From Tuctoria greenei (lineage: Eukaryota > Streptophyta > Magnoliopsida > Poales > Poaceae): a DNA stretch of 64,000 nucleotides. The stretch spans positions 14,198,001 through 14,262,000 of the forward strand of contig JAYESD010000001.1 in NCBI GenBank assembly GCA_036927565.1. The letters run 5' to 3'. Below are positions 56,520-64,000 of this stretch, one piece after another (position 1 is the stretch's first letter; each line of letters starts with the position of its first letter). Under the pieces are notes generated by a model. That model made no database searches and had not been told where the DNA came from. It saw only the letters and a list, made by a program, of their open reading frames with translations. A program made the translations under genes and the position numbers.

Positions 56520-58074
56520 TGAATGTGGCCCAGAGGGGGGTGAATAGGCCTTTTTGAAATTTGTCGGAACCTGCAACACTTAACCAACAGATCAAAACCA
56601 GAGATTCAGACTAGTCCGGTAAAGTGCGGACTAGTCTGGTGTGTACTCACTAGGTTGATTAAGTTTGATCGATTAATTTGATTCTATGATGTATGCAGCG
56701 GAAATATACAGTTAATTAAAGTGTTGCAAGATGATGTACTAGGATATATCACAACTCAATCTTATACTTATTGATTCAATGTAAAGTAACAATATTGGTT
56801 CAAACCCTAGATTGTGTGATGAATAAGAACGATGAACACAAAGCAAGAACACAAACGATTTATCCCGTGGTTCGGCTCCCACAGAGGCAACCTACATCCA
56901 CATTGAGGAGTTTACAAAAGGACCAGGTCTTCTCGAACCCTACCCTCATCGGATCGCCACAAAGGCCAATCCTCTTCCACTTATCACAAAGGGGTGAATA
57001 ACCGAATTCAAGGGACCTTCTCACACATTGAGGGCTCCCCTAGATTACAACAAGAAACACCATCAAGAACACACTCAAAAGATTACAATGAAAATCACAG
57101 GAGTGTGTTAGAGAATCAATCCAAGAGCTCAATGAGTGTTGAACATGTCTCTCCAATGATCTAGAGTGTATCCTCAAAGGATTGATCTTTGTTGCACTTA
57201 GTTTCGCGGAGAGATGTGTTTTTGAGGCTCTTGGGAGGTGTGACGGCGCTATGGTTTGAGAGTTGTTAAAGTTGGGCCGTGCACCTCTATTTATATGGGA
57301 TTTATAAAAGTGACCTTTAGGGTTAAGAAAGATCGAACTAGTTCGTGGTGGACACCAGACTAGTCCGGTGTGTTGTGTGTAGCAAACCCTAAATGTCCCG
57401 AAATATCGGACTAGTCCAGATAGGAGCCGAATTGTCCGATTTCGCTTCTGGAAATCTTTGGACTAGTACGATAGACATCGGACTTGTCCGGACAGTGAAA
57501 CCCTAAGTGGTTATGAGGACAAGTCCGCACTTGGAGGACTTGCCCGATTTAGGTCAGAGAGTTTTTCGAAATAGTCCGTGCTAATACCGGACTTGTCCGA
57601 TTGACATCATAAAGATATCGGACTAGTCCGGTGTGTGATTGGAGTTGTCCGATTTTGTGTGACTTGTGAAGTGTTTTGAGGACTAGTCCGCACTGGGGAG
57701 GACTTGTCCGATTCTATTCAAAGAGATATCGGACTAGTCCGATGGATATCGGACTTGTCCGATCTTGTGCAGAGGGTATATCGGACTAGTCCGGTATCAG
57801 TCGGACTAGTCCAGTCCTGTATAATTTTGCGCAATGTGTTTGTTTATTTGTGATTGAGCTCTTGGGGTGTGTTTCCTTAACACACTCCACACACAAAGAC
57901 CTACTACTCTTGTTCCTTGTGCTCTTCTCCACATTGCTCCTCATTCTCCCTTCTTTTTGGCACTTTGCTTATTTTCACATTAAAACCTGTGCTCATCTCA
58001 ACAAAGTGGTTAGGATCTCATTTGCTTATCATAAATCATCCAAAACCCACAAGGGATTCCTAGATGCACTTTCA
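56520..58074 (-). repeat. 5' LTR of S2 (1.56 kb)
   Basis: Plus strand TGAATGTGG to GCACTTTCA. Palindrome array 57335-57815 and two near 56608-56640; TATA (minus strand, ATATAAAT) at about 57289-57296. Confidence 0.85.
57335..57815 (-). promoter_or_regulatory. Palindrome array in U3 of the S2 5' LTR
   Basis: About twenty CGGACTAGTCCG and CGGACTTGTCCG variants (plus-strand view) in 480 bp, including perfect 12-bp palindromes. The orderly alternation ACTAGT/ACTTGT is kept against 36745-37235. Confidence 0.8.
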
Positions 58075-58165
58075 CTCTTTTGTGAATGCACTCGTGTCTG
58101 TGTGTTGAATGTCCTGGGCACACATATGCGTTCACTTGATTCATTTTTCGGAATCGGGTGTCACA
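58075..58165 (+). repeat. 3' LTR of A, last piece
   Basis: CTCTTTTGTGAATGCACTCG to GGGTGTCACA. It matches the end of the 5' LTR (17457-17546) and completes the A LTR after S2. Confidence 0.85.
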
Positions 58166-58676
58166 ACCTACACCACCAACGAATATACTAGCGGATCTCC
58201 AACAGCACGGACATTCAATAGACAGTTAAAGTAGCAGTTACAAAACCTGATTACGTTTCATTAGTGTTGTGTTAATGACACACGATCAGAGCACGGTTAA
58301 ATGGGGTAATGCAGCCATTAAGGCACGTTATGACACTACTAACCACACTTAATACTCATAGACAATGTATTAGTCTATTAAATATGCCAGAGCCACATGT
58401 CGGGCCAGGCAAACGTTGTGACGGTCAGTCCTTGGATTATGAAAGGACTGCGCCGCGCGATAATGACATACAATCTGATCCAAGCACCACACATACTAGT
58501 GATAATATAACAACACAAACCCCATGGAGTAGGGTATTACGCTTAGGCGGCCCGAACCACGTAAATCTCCTGCGTCATCATCTTGTTCTTGATCTCTGCG
58601 TGCCCAAATCAATACAAGGACCTCCGCGCGCTACATTTGGTAGTACCGGGGGAAGTGTCGTTCTCACACTTCGACA
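58166..58676 (+). repeat. 5' LTR of T2, second part (starts with the right ACCTA duplication of A)
   Basis: Runs from the ACCTA copy to CACACTTCGACA before the primer site. It includes GTAGGGTATTACGC and GTGTCGTTCTC words shared with the T1 LTR end. Together with 14383-14715 it gives an LTR of about 840 bp, close to the 866 bp of T1. Confidence 0.75.
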
Positions 58677-58696
58677 TTTTAGCGCGCTAGGTAGGG
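58677..58696 (+). other. Primer binding site region of T2
   Basis: TTTTAGCGCGCTAGGTAGGG resembles the GGCGCGCCAGGTAGGG type of primer site common in Tat-lineage elements (not the initiator-Met type of the other elements here), with transitions. Confidence 0.55.
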
Positions 58697-58713
58697 TTAC
58701 CCAAGATCTCAAG

Positions 58714-59415
58714 ATGGTGAACTCCGCCGCAGGATCCTCCAACGGCAACCATGCTGAGCAGCCTGCTACAGGCAATCCCTCCAACATGTAGCATCTAGCT
58801 GGCGCCGTTGTCCCGGCGGGCGTCATGCCAGTACCACCACCATCTGCCCGAGCAAATAATGCTGGACAGCAGGATGGGGTACTTGTGTCGGTCACAACAT
58901 CAGCAAACAACAACCCCGAGAACACGCTAATTGATGCGCGAACTCTGTTGGAGCGCCCACCAGTGCCCGGAGCACTTCAGGGTGCAATGGAACAGTGGCG
59001 CACTGATGTACAACATCTGGTTGCAGCTGTAGCCGATGCTATCAGTAACCAAGGTCCTCTCCCTTCGGGGCAGGCAACAGCTCAACGTAGGACCTTGTCT
59101 AGAAGACTTGGTCCTCACGTGTCACAGCACCGACGTCGTGCTGCATCTCAGCAGGTGACCTCACTTCTTTCCAGGGCACGACGCACCAACACCATCACCA
59201 GGATTCTGACTCATGATCTGTGGTCGAAACTTGATCGCCGTTACCTGCAGCAGGACGGTCATGTCCATATCGAGCGTGCTCGCGAAATGCGAGAGGCTCG
59301 GGACAGCCCTGCTCCTCAGGGAGTAGGGGGAGGCTGTTCTACCCTGGCTATGCACTTACGCATGGTCAAATGTTTACAGAAGTTCCGACCTCATGGGCCC
59401 GCTGTCGACGCTTAA
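58714..59415 (+). pseudogene. Gag N-terminal fragment of T2
   Basis: ATG at 58714 gives MVNSAAGSSNGNHAEQPATG, then a TAG (58789) where CAG is expected, then the same frame is open to 59415. It is rich in Pro, Ala, Gln and Arg and lacks capsid and zinc-knuckle motifs. In Tat-lineage elements the gag starts with such a low-complexity part, so the deletion falls inside gag. Identity rests mainly on position after the primer site. Confidence 0.5.
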
Positions 59416-59640
59416 TATGTTGATAGTGGGTGGCCTCGGAGCTACAAAGCTCCAACAACCCCAGGGGGCCTACCTTCAACGATTCGTGCGTTGACATCGG
59501 GAGCTACCGAACCTATCAAGCTCGTATAAATCCTAGGGGGCCTGCCGTTGACGTGTTATTTGTTGATGGTGGGTGCCGCTAGAGCTACCAAGCTCCGGCA
59601 GCCCCAGGGGACCAGCCGTCGACGTACCGGATATAAATAC
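59400..59640 (+). repeat. Tandem repeats at the deletion site of T2
   Basis: Three imperfect units of about 70-85 bp, each with GTTGA(T/C), a GGAGCTAC.AAGCTC part, and CCCAGGGGNCC ending in CGTNGACG. A TATA-like GATATAAATAC follows (59630). This replaces the pol region. Confidence 0.6.
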
Positions 59641-59884
59641 TTCAGACCTAAAATCTACAAGTTTGAAGCGTTCAAGTCATCAACATGCTGTGAAATCCTT
59701 TTGGTACCCATACACACTCCAATTATGCACATATACCAGAGGGCCAACAAGATATAGCACATCATAATGAAGACAAAGCAAAATTCATGGCAGAAAGGAA
59801 GATTTCATTAATCAAAAGTACTGGATTACAAAATTGGGGTTACAACAAGGGACAAAAGGAAAAATGTCCTAGCCACTGGAGGAT
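59641..59884 (+). other. T2 stretch between tandem repeats and the antisense gene
   Basis: No gene seen. It would contain the 3' untranslated part of the antisense gene. Confidence 0.4.
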
Positions 59885-61089
59885 CTAAGTCCTGTGGAAA
59901 AACGAAGCAACCGTCTGAGCAGCTTCTTGGACACTAGCTCTGGTGGCACCCTCTTCTTTGGCAATGATTCCTTCAAAGACCAGATCAAGAGAGAACTGGG
60001 GGTCTCGACTTTTGTAACACACCAAGACATACTCAGCGACGTTCTTGGCTAGAGATTTACCCTCAGCCTCCGGCTGATCAGCAATGACATTACCCATCAC
60101 GTCGAGTTTGCTGCCAGCTGAGCCAAGTGCCACCAGCGTCTGGTCCAGCTCCTGCTTTGGGTCCTCCGGGCGTACTGGATTGAAACCAAGAGGCACAAGG
60201 TCCTTGTCCGCACATCCTAGGAAGTCCCATACCATCAGGGACTCAGTTGCCTTGGAGCTCTGCATCTCCTCCAGTGACCTCCGGGCGGCCGCTAGGTCCG
60301 AACTCTCCCGAGCAAGGCGTTCCACCACTTTGGCATGTTGTTGCATACTTTCAGCAACCTGCTTCTCACGGTTGGTTAGCTCCGTCTCGCGGAGGTGGAT
60401 ACGGTTTTGTCGTTCAGCTAGGTCTTTCTCCCTGCCCCTCACCTTCCCTTCTCTGGCGGCAATATCACTCTCCCTCTTCGAGAGATCTTGCCCCAGCTGC
60501 CAGTACTTTTCTTTCTCCTCCTCACTCCATAGATCCAGTTTTTTGCTGCGATCTGCCAAATTCTGTTCACCCTGAGTCAATTTTGGATGACCTCTTCCTC
60601 CCACTTCAAAATATCCTCCTGTTGCTCCAGGAGTTTTTCTTCCCTTGCATCAAGGTCCGCCCGACGCTTTTGAAGAATCTCGTTCAGTGCAGTGAGATTC
60701 TCGTGACGCTCTTCAGCAGCATCACTCCTCTCCTTAGCACGTTCGAGAATATCTCGAGAATTGTCATCGAGGGCCCTGATAGCAGCTTCTTTCTCCTCTA
60801 GCAGCTTGCCCCAATACTTCATCCGGGCCATTTCCCTCTTGACCCACTCCTTCTGATGAGCAAGCCTCGTCTGATCAAGTCTGGTCTCAAAGTGCAGCCT
60901 GTTGTGCCAACACCTCAAGGTGTGGCACTCCTCCTCAAGGACCTTGCTCTCATGATCGAAGGCAAGCTGAACTTGTCGGAGGCTTGAGCAGACATTGTCT
61001 ATGGACAAAGCCAAGGGAATGGGCTCCGGACCCGCTGGGGTCAACTCCGCTGGCTCTAGAGGATTCTCCATGACAAAATAAGGTCCCAC
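59885..61089 (-). pseudogene. Coiled-coil C-terminal part of the T2 antisense gene
   Basis: Two overlapping open frames (61089-60577 and 60604-59885) make one long charged helix region: EWVKREMARMKYWGKLLEEK, LDAREEKLLEQQED, then SKRESDIAAREGKVRGREKD and LRETELTNREKQVAES in about 7- and 14-residue rhythm, ending in a globular tail (LVCYKSRDPQFSLDLVFEGI, VASFFHRT). A one-base change near 60590 separates the frames. Long coiled coils are usual in proteins with this gypsy-type domain. Confidence 0.6.
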
Positions 61090-61122
61090 TCTACAAGTGA
61101 GTTACCCTCGGCTCCTGTGGCA

Positions 61123-61896
61123 CTAGGGCCACCCTCCAAAAGTTCTTTCGGCTACAGCAGAGAAAGAATCTGCTAGGGGAACTTCTACCTCTTGGGCCGA
61201 CGCCGAAGGTCCTGCTGCAGGAACTTCAATCGCTGGCTCTGCGGGGGAAGAGCCTGCCTCTGCCTCTTCATGGCGTTCTGCCACGGGCGTGGGCACCTCC
61301 GGAGCAGATATTTCTGGGGTGATTATCGGGGCTTCACCCGAAGCCATCTCCATCGCCGACTCAGGTGCCGGTACATCAGCTACTTCCGGCTCAACTGCTG
61401 GAGCTTCAACAACTTCTGGTCTTAGGACTGGAGCTTCAACTACCTCTAGCTCAGCGACCGGAGCTTTGATCATCTCTGTCTCAGTAGCCAGGACTTCAAT
61501 TGTCTCTGACTCAACGGCCAGGGCTTCAACGACTTCCGGCTCAAGGGCTGGAGCTTCTAGTGCCGCTGACCCTGCAACAACATCTGGTGGGGAAATCGGA
61601 GCTTCGGTAACCTCCGGCTTAGACGCTGTAGCTTTTGACATCTCCAACTCCTGCACAGGAGCTTCAACTTCTGTCGCTGTCTCCAGGGGTACACCTTTAA
61701 CTTTTCCCCCGTGGTCCGGCGCTACCACAGGATCTTCTGGTGTTTCTTCTGGATCTAATACCACGATAGATGGCACCAGAGCTGCCGTGTCCTCAGCCAC
61801 AACTTGAGGGGGCTTGATAGTTGGAGCCGGAGCCTCAGCTTGCGCAGCCTCAGTCACTGCGACAGAGGCCAGACCCTTAGACCCTGATTTGATGCC
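61123..61896 (-). pseudogene. Val/Pro/Glu/Ala-rich repeat segment of the T2 antisense gene
   Basis: Open from the intron acceptor. About twelve diverged units around EAPVxEPEVVEAPA, encoded by an imperfect 36- to 39-bp tandem repeat (61380-61600). The plus strand of the same stretch is also open, because of the repeat and base composition; I treat the minus strand as real because it joins the intron and the domain upstream. Confidence 0.55.
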
Positions 61897-61972
61897 CTGC
61901 AGTCAAAGAATCAGAAGATAAAAAATATGATAAAAAAAGAGTGGCACATCAAGGTGAAAAAGCAAAGCTTAC
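61897..61972 (-). other. Probable intron in the T2 antisense gene
   Basis: On the minus strand: donor CAAG|GTAAGCTT at 61972, a T-rich stretch, and acceptor TTTGACTGCAG|GGC at 61897; 76 bp, AT-rich against GC-rich flanks. Both borders are near-consensus. The frames now on either side do not join in phase, so one flank has probably lost or gained a base. Confidence 0.6.
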
Positions 61973-62303
61973 CTTGGGAAGCTACCGCTCCAATCGGCAC
62001 GAAACCTCTTCGCTGGAGGCTCGGAGCCGGAGCTTGTCGTGATCGGCACGGAAGAAGCTCCAGAATGTTGCCAGGAGCCTGCTGTCTTTGTTGGTGATGC
62101 CTCAGCCGAAGTCTCCCTTGGCCGGGAAGAATCTTCAGACCTGAAGCCCCTCACAAGTACTGAGATCGGAGTCGACTGTCCTGAACTGGCACCTCTCGAG
62201 GACGCTGGCACCAGAGGAGGCGTAGTCGCAGAAGACCTCCCTCGCCGGGGAGAAGGGGCTGTTGTGGATGGAGCAGGTCTGACGGACCTCCCATCATCAT
62301 GCT

Positions 62304-63359
62304 TCAGTTTTCTCTTCTGGCTGGAAGGTTCAGCTGGCTCTTTGCCCCTGCCCTTGCTGATGTCTTCACCCTCTGGATTGAAGCACGGGTGGCCACCTCC
62401 TCGGAAGCTCTGGGGATTACAACCCTGGAGGTATGGTGTTGTTCTACCTTTCCAAGGTCGTGTAGCGCTGGCATCTTCCTCTGGGGCTCCCTGCTAATCT
62501 CTGGAATCATGTTCAAGGGCAGGAAAGCAGCCGGCGGAGCCAAGTCATTACCGTTGACTAGCCCATGCTGAAATTTCTTGAGATGAAGCTTCAGAGCTTC
62601 GTCATCCAAGTTGGACTTCATACTGGTTTCAATCCGATCGTCATCCATCACACTGTTGAGAGCCCAGGCGAGCTTCTCCCTCTTCCTCAGCGGAGCCCAC
62701 CTGTTCACCAAGAAGATTCCGAAGACAATCTAAGGGGTCACTCCACCCTCCACGCATTATCGGATCCTGGTCAGGACAGGCTTGAATGCATCTGACAACT
62801 TTGGAACTACGTTCCAGGCCTCGGTGTCGACATTGGGGAGTCCCTGAGGCAGCTCCAACCTGTCGTGCTCATCCACTACAATGACGATCTAATCTTTCTT
62901 CCAGTCATCCCATTTGCCCGAGGGGAACAACTTCAAGTACTTGAAGGGGCAGTTCTTCTGCTTCACGAAGTAATAGAAGCCAACCAACTCTGTCCCCTTG
63001 CCGGTGGTATGAGTTGTGAAGAAGGTTCGGAACAATTCAATGCAGGGATGCACGCCCACCCACATCTCTCAGAAGTGAACGAAGGTGGAAACGAGTAGAA
63101 GGGAGTGCGGGTCGAGGTGATGCAGTTGGAGACCGTAGAAGTCCAGCAACATCAGGATGAAGCTCGAGAATGGTGGGATCAGTCCCACCATGGCGTATGC
63201 CGAAAAATACACCATCTCCCCGCAACACTCCTTCTTGAAAGGGAGCTTGCCGGTGTGGACAAGGTGGTTGAAGGAGTCACTGGACCATCCCATGAAGGTC
63301 CAGACCTTCATCATATTGTCTTTGCTCTGGATGCGGCTCTTGGGAAGACCCAACTCCAT
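62304..63359 (-). pseudogene. N-terminal half of the T2 antisense gene
   Basis: 63359-63069 is open and holds the PF04195-like motif. Past a TGA the same frame continues with EMWVGVHPCIELFRTFF and VGFYYFVKQKNCPFKYL, typical wording of this domain family in grasses, to about 62760. 62711-62304 is open in a shifted frame. The domain is therefore complete in sequence but interrupted. Confidence 0.6.
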
Positions 63360-63377
63360 CGCGGCAAAGGGGAGCAA

Positions 63378-63877
63378 AGGAAGGGAAAGCTAGGTGGAGT
63401 TTTGGAGGCTCTGAGCGCGAGTTTGATCGAAAGTGTAAAGAGTCCTCAAACCGTGCATACTTTCCTTCTTAAGTAAGCCTCCGCGACGCTTAGATGGAAA
63501 TCGCAACGAGAGTAGGGTCACATTTCAAAAATCTATCCTGTCAATGATGAATGGGCTCGGGGCCACCCCGATGAAGAGATCGAGGTTATTACCCCAGGCG
63601 AACCGTTGTCATGATGGGTGACAGGAAACCCAAAGGCGGCACCCTGACAAGGCGCTCATAACCGATACGGTTTTTGTATTGGGAACTAGCGACCTTCAAT
63701 TGCATGAGATCCACACTCAAAGATCTCATCTGCCGCATTCTTAACAAGCCATGCGGTGATGGTTTAATCCCGGACCATCGCCCCAATGTCACATTAGAAG
63801 ACGTTTGAAGTCGAAGCGCGCGAATCGAGGATGGCCCCACCTCCGGTAGAATAACTTAACCCAAAGGATTTCTCCCT
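63378..63877 (+). other. T2 region between antisense gene start and polypurine tract
   Basis: No gene seen. It would hold the promoter of the antisense gene. A polypurine-like word GGGCTCGGGGCCACC occurs at 63552, similar to the tract at 63878. Confidence 0.4.
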
Positions 63878-63897
63878 GAGGTGGGCTCGGGGGCCAC
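63878..63897 (+). other. Polypurine tract of T2
   Basis: GAGGTGGGCTCGGGGGCCAC, directly before the 3' LTR, and the same as the tract of T1 but for one or two bases. Confidence 0.75.
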
Positions 63898-64000
63898 TGT
63901 CGACACCCTGCGTACCGGGTACCCCATGGCACTGCAAGAAGTGCAAGAGAGTTCCACCTGTCAAAGTTAAAGGTCTCCTCAGGCCCCACACGTCATACTA
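63898..64000 (+). repeat. 3' LTR of T2, first 103 bp
   Basis: TGTCGACACCCTGCG onward; matches 14383-14486 with only a few differences. It runs off the window. Confidence 0.85.

Larger units (their letters stand above)
35925..58074 (-). mobile_element. Sirevirus (Ty1/copia) element S2, minus strand, split by C
   Basis: Both LTRs are complete (56520-58074 as 5', 35925-37485 as 3'), with primer site at 56504-56517 and polypurine tract at 37486-37499 on the minus strand. Genes run right to left: gag 56466-54052, pol 54050-53333 then 43001-40485, env-like 39497-37946. It is the same family as S1. The LTRs differ by several percent in the stretches compared. Pol is interrupted by C at the integrase. 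Confidence 0.85.
14716..58165 (+). mobile_element. Tekay-type Ty3/gypsy (chromodomain) element A, carrying nested S1 and S2
   Basis: 5' LTR 14716-17546, primer site 17550, decayed gag-pol to 22370, 3' LTR in three pieces (22371-23082, 33930-35924, 58075-58165). The pieces read in order against the 5' LTR, and the outer flanks carry ACCTA. The two LTRs differ at roughly one base in ten over the U3 stretch I compared, so this is an old insertion. Gag-pol has many stops and shifts. The chromodomain-like end (QWKHHTEKEATWE near 22247) and overall protein match place it with Tekay chromoviruses. Confidence 0.85.
59885..63359 (-). pseudogene. Antisense gene of T2 (PF04195-like gypsy-type transposon protein)
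   Basis: Minus-strand gene between the deleted pol and the 3' LTR. It starts MELGLPKSRIQSKDN at 63359. In order: a globular N-part with PFSSFILMLLDFYGLQLHHLDPHSL, matching the style of the Pfam gypsy-type transposon domain PF04195; a middle part (62711-62304, REKLAWALNSVMDDDRIE); a Ser/Arg-rich part; an intron (61897-61972); a Val/Pro/Glu/Ala repeat segment; and a long coiled coil. Lesions: TGA near 63066, TAG near 62890, and frame changes near 62730, 62250, 61100 and 60590. Extra antisense genes at this place are known for Tat-lineage elements of grasses; their function is not known. Confidence 0.65.
14383..64000 (+). mobile_element. Tat-lineage (Retand/RIRE2/Grande-like) Ty3/gypsy element T2, no pol, with antisense gene
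   Basis: LTR start TGTCGG (14383) and TGTCGACACC (63898) are followed by the same words (CGGGTACCCCA, GCAAGAAGTGCAAGAGAG, AAGGTCTCCTCAGG). The 5' LTR is split by element A. Internal parts: a primer site (58677), a gag fragment, then, where protease, RT, RNase H and integrase should be, only about 500 bp with tandem repeats, then a long antisense gene (59885-63359), a polypurine tract and the 3' LTR. Tat-lineage elements of grasses are known to carry extra genes, some antisense, between pol and the 3' LTR. Without pol it would depend on a relative for movement. Confidence 0.7.

Overview
This window looks like a heterochromatic, transposon-packed stretch of a grass (Poaceae) nuclear genome. I see no ordinary cellular gene in it. 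The grass assignment rests on element families, not on a host gene: a CACTA DNA transposon whose gene joins a plant Ptta/En/Spm transposase domain to a Ulp1-type protease, Sirevirus Ty1/copia elements with palindrome-rich LTRs, Tekay-type chromodomain Ty3/gypsy elements, and Tat-lineage Ty3/gypsy elements with an antisense gene. The genus cannot be told from the sequence.

Layout, left to right. 1-5312 is the 3' part of a CACTA element: a decayed six-exon transposase/Ulp1 gene, then a subterminal repeat array ending in the terminal inverted repeat. 5313-6534 is an unassigned, partly GC-rich segment. From 6535 on, everything reads as one nest of retrotransposons. A copia-like element (K1, 6535-9702) is cut by a minus-strand Tat-like element (T1, from 9703). 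T1 is cut at 11737 by a Tekay-like LTR (B). B is cut at 14383 by a second Tat-like element (T2, plus strand, 14383 to past the window end). T2's 5' LTR is split by a Tekay element (A, 14716-58165, target duplication ACCTA). A's 3' LTR is split twice, by a plus-strand Sirevirus (S1, 23083-33929) and a minus-strand Sirevirus (S2, 35925-58074). The polymerase gene of S2 is split by the youngest insertion, a Tekay relative (C, 43002-53327, target duplication AAAAC).

Element C is the most unusual object. Its gag-pol frame is open over about 1,500 codons with every catalytic motif I checked present. Its two LTRs, however, face in opposite directions: a 2.6-kb arm at 43002-45622 is the near-identical reverse complement of 50712-53327, so both outer ends are U5 ends, and clean 5-bp target duplications flank the whole. 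A 43-bp forward U5 stub and a primer binding site lie inside the left arm. This fits integration of an aberrant cDNA. C therefore lacks a forward 5' promoter, and its left LTR points into the remaining integrase-RT-RNase H frame of S2.

A second theme is a palindromic array built on CGGACTAGTCCG and CGGACAAGTCCG. It fills the Sirevirus LTRs, flanks the env-like gene, enters the gag coding region as RTSP-like peptide repeats, and also fills the U3 of the unrelated Tekay elements A and B with the same spacer words (TCTCTCTGAC, TCTCTCTGG). Element C shares the downstream half of the A/B LTR but has an unrelated U3 without palindromes, so U3 modules seem to have been exchanged between families.

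T2 carries a gag fragment, no pol, and a long antisense gene between the deleted pol region and the 3' LTR, with a gypsy-type PF04195-like domain, a Pro/Glu/Ala/Val-rich repeat segment, a coiled coil and a likely intron on the antisense strand. Stops in A and S1 mostly replace CAA, CAG or CGA codons, as expected from deamination of methylated cytosines in old silenced copies. Coordinates of element ends come from TG/CA termini, target duplications and comparison of copies inside the window; no database search was possible.
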